Positions 48,376 to 57,318 of a DNA stretch of 64,000 bases are shown piece after piece. Location: assembly GCF_049532965.1 (NCBI RefSeq), contig NZ_CP186694.1, forward strand, positions 3,100,001 to 3,164,000. The letters run 5' to 3'. The position numbers were made by a program, and so were the translations under genes. The notes under the pieces are model-generated. The model worked only from the letters and a program-made list of their open reading frames with translations, had not been told where the DNA came from and made no database searches. Numbering within the stretch: position 1 is the stretch's first letter; each line of letters begins with the position of its first letter. The stretch comes from Roseateles sp049532965 (GTDB lineage: Bacteria > Pseudomonadota > Gammaproteobacteria > Burkholderiales > Burkholderiaceae_C).

Positions 48376-49673
48376 TCATTCACTCCATCGTCCGCCAGTC
48401 GCGAGACCAGCACCTTGTCCACACGCTTGCCGTCGAGGTCGACCACCTCGAATCTCCACGCGTTCCACTCCACCACGTCGGCCGTGCGCGGCAGACGCCC
48501 CAGCAGCAGCATCACCATGCCGGCCAGGGTGTTGTAGCGTCCACGGTCCTCCTCGGGCAGTTCCTTCAGCGCCAGGCGGTCTTTCAGCTCGGTGACGGGG
48601 ATCAGGCCGTCCATCAGCCAGCTGCCATCCTCGCGCTGCACCGCCCAGGCGTCCTCGCCATCGGACGAGTTGAACTCGCCCGCGATCGCCTCCAGGACGT
48701 CGCGCATCGCGACGACGCCCTGCACTTCGCCGTATTCGTCGACGACAAACGCCAGCGGCGTTTCCGAGCCCCGCATGTGCGCGAGCAATTCCATGCCGGA
48801 CAGCGTCTCGGGCACGAAGACCGGCGGCTCCAGGCCGGTCGACAGGTCCAGGCTCTCGCCGGCCAGCGCACGGGCGAGCAGGTTCTGCGCGCTCAGCACG
48901 CCCACGACCTCGTGGAGCCCGCCGCGGCACACCGGGTAGCGGCTGTAGCCATGCGCGCGCAGGATCTGCAGCACCTGGTCCGGGCGGTCGGTGATGTCCA
49001 GCCACGCGATCTCGGCGCGCGGGATCATCATCGATCCGATCTGGCGCTCGTCGAGGCGGAACACGTTGCGCACCATCTGGTGCTCGTGTTCCTCGATGAC
49101 GCCGGCATCGCGGCCCTCTTCCAGGCTGGCGGCGATTTCCTCTTCGGTGACCGATCGGTTGGCACGGCCACCCATGCCGAGCAGCTTCAGCGTGAACTCG
49201 GTGCAGAAGCTCAGCAGCTTGACGAAGGGCCGCGTGATCAGCGAGATGATCTCCATCGGCGGGGCCACCAGGCGCGCGACGTTCTCCGGGAACATCTGGC
49301 CGAGGCGCTTGGGCACGAGCTCGCCGAAGATGATGGTCACGAAGGTCAGCACGACCACGACCAGGCCGGTGGCGGTGATGTCGGCGGCGCGTTCCGCCAG
49401 CGGCGTGTGGGCGCGCAGGAAGCCGGCGAGCGGGCCGGAGAAGGCGGCCTCGCCGACGATGCCGTTGAGCACGCCGATGGAGGTGATGCCGATCTGGACG
49501 GTGGAGAGGAACTTGGTGGGGTTGTCGTGCAGGTCCATCGCGGCCTGCGCGCCGGTCTCGCCACTCTCCACCATCACTTGCAGACGGGCCTTGCGGGAGG
49601 CCGTCAGGGCCATCTCCGACATGGCGAACAAACCGTTGAGCAGAATCAGGAAGAGGACTAGGGCGGTATCCAT
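48372..49673 (-). CDS. CorC/HlyC-family membrane protein (DUF21-CBS-CorC)
   Basis: A 433-residue protein with an N-terminal DUF21/CNNM membrane domain (residues 1-190, ~4 helices, with NGLFAMSEMALTASRKAR), a CBS pair (about 210-330), and a C-terminal CorC_HlyC domain (from ~345, DGLIPVTELKDRLAL). Such proteins are associated with magnesium/cobalt resistance or efflux; the older name is hemolysin. ATG 49673 gives MDTALVLFLILLNG, a normal start. The gene overlaps sapC by 4 bp and precedes it in one unit. Confidence 0.9.
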   Translation of the reverse strand: MDTALVLFLILLNGLFAMSEMALTASRKARLQVMVESGETGAQAAMDLHDNPTKFLSTVQIGITSIGVLNGIVGEAAFSGPLAGFLRAHTPLAERAADITATGLVVVVLTFVTIIFGELVPKRLGQMFPENVARLVAPPMEIISLITRPFVKLLSFCTEFTLKLLGMGGRANRSVTEEEIAASLEEGRDAGVIEEHEHQMVRNVFRLDERQIGSMMIPRAEIAWLDITDRPDQVLQILRAHGYSRYPVCRGGLHEVVGVLSAQNLLARALAGESLDLSTGLEPPVFVPETLSGMELLAHMRGSETPLAFVVDEYGEVQGVVAMRDVLEAIAGEFNSSDGEDAWAVQREDGSWLMDGLIPVTELKDRLALKELPEEDRGRYNTLAGMVMLLLGRLPRTADVVEWNAWRFEVVDLDGKRVDKVLVSRLADDGVNE

Positions 49674-49772
49674 TGGCAGCGCGGACCGGGTAGTAACCCC
49701 GAGTCGCGCCCAAAACACAAGGCCGGCAAGGTTAGCAGAGCTGGTGTGACATCGACACCGCAAAATCCCGCT

Positions 49773-50603
49773 ATGCATTACCTCATCGGCGATCTCCAAG
49801 GGTGCTGCGACGCGCTGGCACGCTTGCTCGACAAGATCGATTTCTCCCCGTCCCGCGACCGCCTCTACCTGCTGGGGGATCTGGTCAATCGCGGTCCTGA
49901 TTCGCTGACCACGCTGCGGCGCCTGCAATCGCTGGGCGACGCGGCGCAATGCCTGCTGGGCAACCATGACCTGCACCTGCTCGCGACCGCGGCGGGAGTA
50001 CGAGCCCCGCACAAGGGGGACACCCTCGACGCGATCCTGAACGCGCCGGACCGCGAGGGCCTGCTGGACTGGCTTCGGCATCAGCGGCTGGCGATGCGGG
50101 CACAGGGCTGGCTGATGGTGCATGCGGGGGTGGTGCCGCAGTGGGATGCGGCGCAGACCCTGTCGCTGGCGGAGGAGGTGCATGCGCTGCTGCGCGGGCC
50201 GGAGCTGGCGGAGTTCCTGCCGCAGATGTACGGCAACGAACCCGACCGCTGGAAGGAGGAACTGACCGGCGTGCCGCGGCTGCGCTTCATCATCAATGTG
50301 CTGACGCGGATCCGCTTCTGCAATGCGAAGGGCAAGCTGGATTTCAAGACCAAGGAAGGCATGGGCGCGGCGCCTGAAGGCTTCATGCCGTGGTTCGAGG
50401 TACCGGAACGCCGTACGGCGGGGCAGCCGATGGCCTTTGGCCATTGGTCGACGCTGGGCCTGGTGCAGCGACCGGACCTGCTGGCGCTGGACACCGGCTG
50501 CGTCTGGGGCGGGCGACTGACGGCGGCCCGCGTGGCGGACGGCCAGGCGCTCGAGATCATCCAGGTGGCTTGCGCGCAGGCGAGGAAGCCCGGGGCGGAT
50601 TGA
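49773..50603 (+). CDS. apaH: Diadenosine tetraphosphatase (symmetrical)
   Basis: Calcineurin-like phosphoesterase of 276 residues that hydrolyses Ap4A to two ADP. Metal motifs: YLIGDLQGC (residues 3-11), LLGDLVNRGPDS, LLGNHDLHLL, MVHAGVVPQWD and FGHWSTLG. The length and WDxxQTLSLAEEV segment match ApaH. The start ATG 49773 is chosen because the N-terminus MHYLIGDLQGC is family-like. It is divergent from the CorC-like gene. RNA decapping of Np4-capped RNAs is a known second role of ApaH. Confidence 0.95.
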   Translation: MHYLIGDLQGCCDALARLLDKIDFSPSRDRLYLLGDLVNRGPDSLTTLRRLQSLGDAAQCLLGNHDLHLLATAAGVRAPHKGDTLDAILNAPDREGLLDWLRHQRLAMRAQGWLMVHAGVVPQWDAAQTLSLAEEVHALLRGPELAEFLPQMYGNEPDRWKEELTGVPRLRFIINVLTRIRFCNAKGKLDFKTKEGMGAAPEGFMPWFEVPERRTAGQPMAFGHWSTLGLVQRPDLLALDTGCVWGGRLTAARVADGQALEIIQVACAQARKPGAD

Positions 50604-50648
50604 GCGCTGGAGGACGCGCGGGCGCGCATACAATGCGCCCCTTCTTCT

Positions 50649-50738
50649 GGAGACGTGGCCGAGTGGTTTAAGGCAGCGGTCTTGAAAACCGCCGAGGGTT
50701 CGCGCCCTCCGTGAGTTCGAATCTCACCGTCTCCGCCA
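50649..50738 (+). tRNA. tRNA-Ser(TGA)
   Basis: A 90-nt class II tRNA with long variable arm: acceptor GGAGACG/CGTCTCC, anticodon loop CTTGAAA (TGA, serine UCA codons), T-arm GAGTTCGAATCTC, discriminator G and encoded CCA. It begins 46 bp after apaH and ends just before the cyanophycinase gene, with no island seen next to it. Confidence 0.96.
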
Positions 50739-50741
50739 CCC

Positions 50742-51620
50742 ATGAACGCCCGCACGTCCGCACGCCCCCCTGCCCTGCTCGCCCTCATCGGCGGCAACGA
50801 GGACCGGCTGACGCCGGGCGGCGTGTTGCGCGAGCTGGTCGCCGCCTGCACGGCGGACCGCGCCAGCGGATCGCCGCTTCGCGTTGTGGTCCTGAGCACC
50901 GCCAGCGGCGAGCCGGAGGTGCTGTGGTCGCAATACGAGCCCGCCTTCCGCTCGTTGGGAGCGGCACCGCGATGGCTCGATCCGCGCGATCAGGCGTCTG
51001 CCAGCGCCGCGGACACCCTCGATGTCGTGCGCACCGCCGACCTGCTCTTCATGACCGGCGGCGACCAGGAACGCCTCGTCGATGTCATCGCTGACACCCC
51101 GCTGCATGCGCTGATCCGCGCGCGCCACGCCGCGGGCGAACTGGCCCTCGCCGGCACCAGCGCCGGCGCATCGGCGCTCGGGGCGCACATGCCGGTCGGC
51201 GACCTGAACGATCAGTTCGCCGGCCCCGCGCAGCCGCTGCATCGCGCGCTCGACCTCCTGCCCGCGCTCGTCATCGACCAGCACTTCGCGCAACGCAAGC
51301 GCCACGCGCGGCTGCTGCATCTGGTCTCGCTGGATCCGCGCCACCTCGGTGTCGGCATCGACGAGGACACCGCGCTGCTCCTGCAGCCAGGGATCGGCCT
51401 GCGGGTGGTCGGCAGCGGCGCGGTGACCGTCATTGACGCCGCACGCGCCAGCGACCGTCGCCAAGCCGCAGGGATCGTGGCGATCGAGAACCTCGGCTTC
51501 TATCTGCTGCCGTCGGGGACCTCGCTGAGCGTCGGAGGCCGCACCGGCTCGCAAGCCATTCCGCCGCATCTACAGCGGCTGCTGCACGCCCTCGTGCCAA
51601 CGCCCGCTCGGCCTCGCTGA
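50742..51620 (+). CDS. Cyanophycinase-like peptidase (S51 family)
   Basis: A 292-residue peptidase E/cyanophycinase-type serine hydrolase. The nucleophile elbow is LAGTSAGASALGAH, and FMTGGDQERLVD and LDLLPALVIDQHFAQRKRHARL (with the His of the catalytic set) match the family. Cyanophycinases degrade the Asp/Arg storage polymer. No cyanophycin synthetase gene (cphA) is nearby. The start is only 3 bp after the tRNA. Substrate remains inferred. Confidence 0.88.
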   Translation: MNARTSARPPALLALIGGNEDRLTPGGVLRELVAACTADRASGSPLRVVVLSTASGEPEVLWSQYEPAFRSLGAAPRWLDPRDQASASAADTLDVVRTADLLFMTGGDQERLVDVIADTPLHALIRARHAAGELALAGTSAGASALGAHMPVGDLNDQFAGPAQPLHRALDLLPALVIDQHFAQRKRHARLLHLVSLDPRHLGVGIDEDTALLLQPGIGLRVVGSGAVTVIDAARASDRRQAAGIVAIENLGFYLLPSGTSLSVGGRTGSQAIPPHLQRLLHALVPTPARPR

Positions 51621-51659
51621 GCCTTCGCCGCCTCGCAGCGCGAGCTGGATCGGGCCGAT

Positions 51660-52529
51660 TCAGGCCGCCATACTGGCCGCCATGCCGGCCACCACATCCG
51701 CTCGGGCTCCGGCGTCGATCGTCCCCTCGCCGGCCGCCACATGAGCCGCGAAGCCGGTCACTCCGGGCGCGACGTCGTCGGCAAGCACGTGTCCATCGGG
51801 ATAGTCCCCGCCGTTCTGCGGCCGGAAAGCGATCGGCGCTTCGTCGAAGACCCCCGCCAGCCGCGCGCGCCAGGCCGCGGCCGCGGCCTCCACGCCTTCA
51901 CGCGTCATCCGCCCGGCGCCATGCACCACCTGCGTCTTGAGCACCGACATGCCGGGAAAGAACAGCGATCCATGCGTGATCGGGAACAGCAACTGGTCGA
52001 TCGGTCCGTTGATGCCTCGCGGTGCGTAATCCTCCGCGGGTCCGCCGGTGGTGACCGATACCATCGCCCGCCGGCCCGCGAAACCTCCCTCGCCGTAGCG
52101 GAAGCGATTGCCCTGGCCGTGACGGCCGTAGGCCAACCCATAGGCCCAGACACGGTCGATCCAGCCCTTCATGATCGCCGGCATGCCGAACCACCACAGC
52201 GGGAACTGGAGGATCACGAGGTCCGCGGCCAGCACCTTGCGCTGTTCCTCCACGACGTCGGCCGGCTGATGGCCGTGCTCGAACGCGTGCCCGGACTCGC
52301 GCACGAAGTCCAGCCGACCGGTGTCCGCGCGCACCGGGAAGTCGCCCTCGTCGTACACGGCCTTCCATCCCATGCCGTACAGGTCGGACTGAAGGACCTC
52401 GTGGCCGGCAGCGCGCAGGCTTTGCTCGGCGACGTCGACCAGCGTGCGGGTCAGCGAGGTGGGCTCCGGCTGGGCATGCACGATGAGCACGGTCTTGCGA
52501 GCAGGGTCGGAGGGCGAGAAAGTGTTCAT
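51660..52529 (-). CDS. NAD(P)H:quinone oxidoreductase, flavodoxin-like fold
   Basis: A 289-residue flavodoxin-fold protein like MdaB/NQO-type reductases. VLIVHAQPEPTSLTRTLVDVAEQ at residues 14-36 is the FMN/FAD phosphate loop, and LVILQFPLWWFGMPAIMKGWIDRVWAYGLAYG matches the family's NQO1-like active site. It reduces quinones with NAD(P)H. It is divergent from the LysR gene, whose product may control it; a 90-bp gap separates the two starts, and holds the likely control sites. Confidence 0.9.
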   Translation of the reverse strand: MNTFSPSDPARKTVLIVHAQPEPTSLTRTLVDVAEQSLRAAGHEVLQSDLYGMGWKAVYDEGDFPVRADTGRLDFVRESGHAFEHGHQPADVVEEQRKVLAADLVILQFPLWWFGMPAIMKGWIDRVWAYGLAYGRHGQGNRFRYGEGGFAGRRAMVSVTTGGPAEDYAPRGINGPIDQLLFPITHGSLFFPGMSVLKTQVVHGAGRMTREGVEAAAAAWRARLAGVFDEAPIAFRPQNGGDYPDGHVLADDVAPGVTGFAAHVAAGEGTIDAGARADVVAGMAASMAA

Positions 52530-52619
52530 GAGGATCTCTGAAGATGGGGGATTGGCGACAGTCTGAAGCGCCGGCCGCCATCCGTGAAATCACCATTCCT
52601 CTGGCCTACCATCCACCGC

Positions 52620-53552
52620 ATGGATACCAGCCGCCTCGACCTAAACCTGCTCGTCACCCTCGAAGCGCTGCTGACCGAGCGCAACGTGACCCGTGCCGCG
52701 GCGCGACTGCACTTGAGCCAGCCGGCCGTCAGCGCCCAGTTGAGCCGCCTGCGCGACGTCTTCGAGGACCCGCTGCTCCTGCCCGCGCAGCGCGGCATGA
52801 CGCCGACCGCCAAGGCGCTGGCGCTGCTCGATCCGCTGCGCCAGGCGCTGGACCAGGTGCGCGGCGTGGCGGCGTCGCACCTGCACTTCGACCCGTCCAC
52901 CGCCGACCTGACCGTGACCATCGCCGCCTCCGACTACCTGCAGATGGCGGTGCTGCAACCGCTGGCCCTGCGCCTGCGCCGTGAGGCGCCGGGCGTGCGT
53001 GTCGCCATCCGGCACATCGATCCAAACCACATCGCCGAGCAGATGGCGCGGGGGGACGTCGACCTGGGCCTGATGCAACCGGTCGAAGCTGCCGGGAGCC
53101 TGCGGCTGCGCCCCCTCTTTCACGAGCGCTACGTGCTGATCGCTCGCCGCGGCCATCCCGTCGTCCAGGGCAAGCTCACCGCGAAGGCGTTCGCCCGGCT
53201 GGAGCAGGTCGTGGTGTCGCCGGCGGGCGGCGGGTTCTCGACGCCGGTGGATCACGCGCTGGCCGGCCTGGGTCTGAAGCGCCAGGTCGTGCTGTCGGCC
53301 GCCTCGTTCCTCTTCGTGCCCGATCTCGTCGGCCGCTCCGATCTGGTCGCGCTGGTGCCGGAGCGCCTCGTCAAGGGCCGCGCCGCCGGGCTGCAGGTCC
53401 TGTCCCCACCGCTGCCCATCGACGGCTTCGACATCGCCATGGTTTGGCACGAGCGCAATCACGGCCATGCCGCCCAGCGATGGCTGCGCGATCAACTCGC
53501 CGCCGTCGCGGCCCCTCGCGGCAGGCCGTCCACCGAGAAGGGCGCGCCGTGA
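52620..53552 (+). CDS. LysR-family regulator
   Basis: A 310-residue LTTR with a winged HTH at 1-65 (LDLNLLVTLEALLTERNVTRAAARLHLSQPAVSAQLSRLRDVFEDPLL) and an effector-binding domain from about 95. ATG 52620 gives MDTSRLDLNLL, typical of this family; the frame is open 36 bp upstream. Divergent to the quinone reductase, which is the standard arrangement for LysR control of the neighbour. Effector unknown. Confidence 0.92.
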   Translation: MDTSRLDLNLLVTLEALLTERNVTRAAARLHLSQPAVSAQLSRLRDVFEDPLLLPAQRGMTPTAKALALLDPLRQALDQVRGVAASHLHFDPSTADLTVTIAASDYLQMAVLQPLALRLRREAPGVRVAIRHIDPNHIAEQMARGDVDLGLMQPVEAAGSLRLRPLFHERYVLIARRGHPVVQGKLTAKAFARLEQVVVSPAGGGFSTPVDHALAGLGLKRQVVLSAASFLFVPDLVGRSDLVALVPERLVKGRAAGLQVLSPPLPIDGFDIAMVWHERNHGHAAQRWLRDQLAAVAAPRGRPSTEKGAP

Positions 53553-53684
53553 CATCCGTCGCGTGAGTCCGCGACGTCTTCGCGTTTTCCCCAGGGCCGG
53601 CGTCACATCCTGAAACGAACATCCAGCCCGCGCGGAAAAAAGGTCCGACTCTTCAGGACCGCCGCGCCACGAGGGAGAACAAGG

Positions 53685-55112
53685 ATGACACACGCCGCCG
53701 CGCCGACCGGCTTCCGCAAGATTCACGCCGCCTGCGACCGCGCCATGTTGATGATCCTGGCGGTGAGCTGGCTGCTCGCGCTGGGCCTGGGCTGGCGCTA
53801 TGCGCAACTCGGGCTGGCAACGGGCATCGGCACGGTGCTGCTGGCGGGTGCCGGCCTGGCCTACTCGGCCGCCCCCGGCGCCGCCGCCACCCGCATGGCG
53901 CTGACCGCGGCGCAGGCCTTCATGGTCATGCTCCACATCCACATCGGCGGCGGCATGGTGGAGCTGCACTTCGGTGTGTTCGTCACCCTCGCCTACCTGC
54001 TGATGTACCGGGACTGGCGGGTGCTGGTCCTGGCGGCCGCCCTCTTCGCCGTCCAGCACGTGCTGTTCGACCGGCTGCTGGCCGCGGGCATCGGGACCTA
54101 CTGCCTGAGCGAGCCGGACTTCGGCCGCATCGTGCTGCACGCAGGCTACGTCGTCGCGCAGACGGGCATCGAGCTCGTCATGGCCGCGCACATGCGGCGC
54201 AACACGCAGGAGGGCCTGGAGCTGCACGACCTGGTGCGCGCCCTGGGCAGCAGCGACGACCGGCTGGCGCTGGACGTGGCCCATGTGAAGGCCAGCACGC
54301 CGACGGGGCTGAAGATCAAGGACTCGCTGCAGCGCCTGAACGCCGCGTTGGCTCGGGTGCAAGAGGCCGCCCAGCACATCGGCAGCGCGTCGACGCAGAT
54401 CGCCACCGGCAACACCGACCTGTCCGGCCGCACCGAACAGGCGGCCGCCAGCCTTCAGGAAACGGCGGCCTCGGTGCAGCAGCTCTCGGCCACGGTGCGC
54501 CACACCGCGGAAGCCGCGCAGCAGGCGCGCGACCTGGCCGAGCAGGCGATGCGCGTCGCCGATGCCGGCGGGGGCGCGGTGACGCGCGTGGTGTCGACGA
54601 TGGAGGAGATCCATCGCGCCTCGGGCCGCATCGCCGACATCATCGGCGTCATCGACGGGCTCGCCTTCCAGACCAACATCCTGGCGCTCAACGCGGCCGT
54701 CGAGGCGGCGCGCGCCGGTGAGCAGGGGCGCGGCTTCGCCGTCGTGGCCGCGGAGGTCCGCTCGCTCGCGCAACGCTCGGCACAGGCGGCTCGCGAGATC
54801 AAGACGCTGATCGGCGCCTCCACCGAGCAGGTCGGTGCCGGCGCCACGCTGGTGCAGGAAGCCGGCCGCACGATGGGCGAGATCGTCGCGTCGGTGCAGC
54901 GCGTCGCCACGCTGATCAACGACATCGCCGATGCCGCCGGTGAGCAGCGCCGCGACTTCGGCCGCATCGACGCCGCCGTCACGCGGCTCGACGAGATGAC
55001 CCAGCGCAACGCGGCGCTGGTCGTTCAGTCGGCCAACGCCGCCACGACGCTCGACGACCACGCCAGCCAGCTCAACCGCGTCGTGGGGGCCTTCGACCTC
55101 GGTACCGCTTGA
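53685..55112 (+). CDS. Methyl-accepting chemotaxis protein with multi-helix membrane sensor
   Basis: A 475-residue chemoreceptor. The N-terminal ~170 residues hold about six hydrophobic helices with short loops rather than the usual two helices around a periplasmic domain. After a short linker come the MA signalling helices, with the tip IIGVIDGLAFQTNILALNAAVEAARAGEQGRGFAVVAAEVRSLAQRSA, conserved in MCPs. No clear HAMP domain. It may sense membrane state or energy, as other receptors with only membrane-embedded sensors do. No che genes are nearby. Confidence 0.92.
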   Translation: MTHAAAPTGFRKIHAACDRAMLMILAVSWLLALGLGWRYAQLGLATGIGTVLLAGAGLAYSAAPGAAATRMALTAAQAFMVMLHIHIGGGMVELHFGVFVTLAYLLMYRDWRVLVLAAALFAVQHVLFDRLLAAGIGTYCLSEPDFGRIVLHAGYVVAQTGIELVMAAHMRRNTQEGLELHDLVRALGSSDDRLALDVAHVKASTPTGLKIKDSLQRLNAALARVQEAAQHIGSASTQIATGNTDLSGRTEQAAASLQETAASVQQLSATVRHTAEAAQQARDLAEQAMRVADAGGGAVTRVVSTMEEIHRASGRIADIIGVIDGLAFQTNILALNAAVEAARAGEQGRGFAVVAAEVRSLAQRSAQAAREIKTLIGASTEQVGAGATLVQEAGRTMGEIVASVQRVATLINDIADAAGEQRRDFGRIDAAVTRLDEMTQRNAALVVQSANAATTLDDHASQLNRVVGAFDLGTA

Positions 55113-55273
55113 CCAGGGCGCCGACCCAATGCCGACCCAACTTCGCGTCAACGCCTCGTCAACGCCGACATGACGCAACCTCGACCTGAAGCTGTCGGCA
55201 AGCTGTCGGCAGCCCGTCGGCTAGCCGTCGCTGCGCAGAAACGCGTACGACACGGCCCGGCGCGGCCGCAACC

Positions 55274-55732
55274 ATGAGCACCTCCCGGACCCTCCTGGTG
55301 TGTGCCATGACCCTCAACCGCTCGCTTGCGCGGGGACTCTTCCTCGCCGCGGTGGCCCTGTTCTTCGGACTGGGCGCGCTGCGTTATCCCATCGGCCGCA
55401 TGGACCATGCCGGCCCCGGCCTCTTCCCGCTGATGATCAGCGTGCTGCTGATGCTGGTGGCCCTGTCCACCATCGTGCGCGGCCTCGTGGCGGGCGGGCC
55501 GCCGCTTGAGTTCAAGGTCAGGAACATCGGCCTGATCCTCGGCGCGCTGTGCGCGTTCTCGCTGGTCTCGCGCTTCGTCAACATGTCGGCCGGCATCGTG
55601 GTCATGGTGTTCATCGCGACGGCCGCGGGCAGCAACTACTCCTGGAAGCGCAACGTCGTGATCTCGATCGGCCTGCTCGCGATCGCCTTCGTGTTCCAGA
55701 AATTCCTGGGCCTCAACCTGCCGCTGCTCTGA
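55274..55732 (+). CDS. tctB: Tripartite tricarboxylate transporter small subunit (TctB family)
   Basis: A 152-residue protein with four predicted helices (about 15-35, 55-70, 82-98, 105-125 or later), the TctB layout, including ALRYPIGRMDHAGPGLFPLM near helix 1-2, a typical TctB signature. ATG 55274 or 55307 could be the start. It is the small membrane subunit of a TTT system, 7 bp upstream of tctA. No tctC binding-protein gene is nearby. Confidence 0.85.
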   Translation: MSTSRTLLVCAMTLNRSLARGLFLAAVALFFGLGALRYPIGRMDHAGPGLFPLMISVLLMLVALSTIVRGLVAGGPPLEFKVRNIGLILGALCAFSLVSRFVNMSAGIVVMVFIATAAGSNYSWKRNVVISIGLLAIAFVFQKFLGLNLPLL

Positions 55733-55739
55733 GGACGCC

Positions 55740-57296
55740 ATGGACATCCTGCACAACCTCGCCTTCGGCTTCGAGCATGCGCTGACCTGGCAGAACCTGA
55801 TGTTCTGTGCGATCGGCTGCGTGGTGGGCACGCTGGTCGGCCTGCTGCCGGGCCTGGGTCCGCTGGCCACGATCAGCGTGCTGCTGCCGCTGACCTACTC
55901 CATCCCGGTCAACGGCGCGCTGATCATGCTGGCCGGCATCTACTACGGCGCGCAGTACGGCGACAGCGTCAGCGCCATCACGATGAAGATCCCGCACGCG
56001 AGCTCCATCGTGGCCTGCATCGACGGCTACCAGATGACGCTCAAGGGCAAGACCGGCCTGGCCCTCTTCACCGCGGGCATCTCGAGCTTCATCGGCGGCA
56101 CGGTCGCCATCGTCGTGCTGGCCTGCCTGGCGCCGACGCTGGGCGAGGTGGCCTTCCTGTTCGGCCCCGCCGACTACTGCGCGCTGATGCTGCTGGGCTT
56201 CCTGTGCGTGAGCTTCGTGACCACGGGCAGCCTGCTCAACGGCCTGGCGATGTGCCTGATCGGCGTGCTGTTCGGACAGATCGGCACCGACGTCAACAGC
56301 GGCATGGAGCGCTACACCTTCGACATGCCCTTCCTGGCCGAAGGCGTCGGCCTGGTGAGCATCGCGCTGGGTTGCTTCGGCATCGCGGAGATCTCCAAGA
56401 ACCTGGACGCCAAGAACGAGCGCACGCCGTTCAACGGGAAGATCCACCTGATGCCGACCTGGCCCGAGTTCAAGCGCATCATCCCCAGCGCGCTGCGCGG
56501 CAGCGTGGTCGGCTCGGTGCTGGGCATCCTGCCCGGCGGCGGTCCGACGATCGCGCAGTTCGCGGCTTATGCCGTCGACAAGAAGGTCAGCAAGTACCGC
56601 CATGAGATCGGCGACGGCGCGATCGAAGGCGTCGCCGGCCAGGCCGCGGCCGACGAGTCGGCCGCCCGCACCAGCTTCATCCCGCTGATGAGCATCGGCA
56701 TCCCGGAGAACCCGGTGATGGCCCTGATGATGGCGGCGTTCATCATCAAGGGCATCCAACCCGGCCCCAACATGATCGGCGGCCACCCCGACATCTTCTG
56801 GGGCCTGGTCGCCAGCATGTGGGTCGGCAACGTGTTCCTGGTCGTGCTGAATGTGCCGCTGGTGCGCTACTGGCTGTCGGTCTTCAAGATCCCGTACAAC
56901 GTGCTGTTCCCGTCGATCCTGTTCTTCTGCTGCATCGGGACCTTCAGCGTCAACAACAACCTGGACGACATCTTCGTCACCGCGGCCTTCGGGCTCGCCG
57001 GCTATCTGTTCATGCGGCTGGACATGGACCCCGCGCCATTGATGCTGGGCTTCATCCTGGGACCGATGCTGGAGGAGAACTTCCGCCGCGCGATGCTGAT
57101 CAGCCGCGGACACTTCGACGTCTTCGTGCAGCGCCCGATCAGCGCGACGTTGCTGGGCATCATCTCGGTGTTCATCGCGTGGCAGCTGATCGCCTTCATC
57201 CTCGCGAACCGCCGCGGCGCCAAGGGCGCCGGCAAGAAGGACGACGACGGCGACACCGGCATCGACGGCGGCACGATGGCCCCGCAGACCGCCTGA
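55740..57296 (+). CDS. tctA: Tripartite tricarboxylate transporter large subunit (TctA family)
   Basis: A 518-residue inner-membrane protein with about 11-12 helices. It starts with the TctA-type region VVGTLVGLLPGLGPLATISVLLPLTY (PGLGP) and has the second conserved GYLYGILPGGGPTIAQF-like (here VLGILPGGGPTIAQFAAY) segment, both family hallmarks. Canonical TctA transports citrate with Na+ and uses a periplasmic TctC protein; this pair has no tctC nearby. The substrate is unknown. Confidence 0.92.
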   Translation: MDILHNLAFGFEHALTWQNLMFCAIGCVVGTLVGLLPGLGPLATISVLLPLTYSIPVNGALIMLAGIYYGAQYGDSVSAITMKIPHASSIVACIDGYQMTLKGKTGLALFTAGISSFIGGTVAIVVLACLAPTLGEVAFLFGPADYCALMLLGFLCVSFVTTGSLLNGLAMCLIGVLFGQIGTDVNSGMERYTFDMPFLAEGVGLVSIALGCFGIAEISKNLDAKNERTPFNGKIHLMPTWPEFKRIIPSALRGSVVGSVLGILPGGGPTIAQFAAYAVDKKVSKYRHEIGDGAIEGVAGQAAADESAARTSFIPLMSIGIPENPVMALMMAAFIIKGIQPGPNMIGGHPDIFWGLVASMWVGNVFLVVLNVPLVRYWLSVFKIPYNVLFPSILFFCCIGTFSVNNNLDDIFVTAAFGLAGYLFMRLDMDPAPLMLGFILGPMLEENFRRAMLISRGHFDVFVQRPISATLLGIISVFIAWQLIAFILANRRGAKGAGKKDDDGDTGIDGGTMAPQTA

Positions 57297-57318
57297 CCCG
57301 GGCCTGCCACCACCTGCC

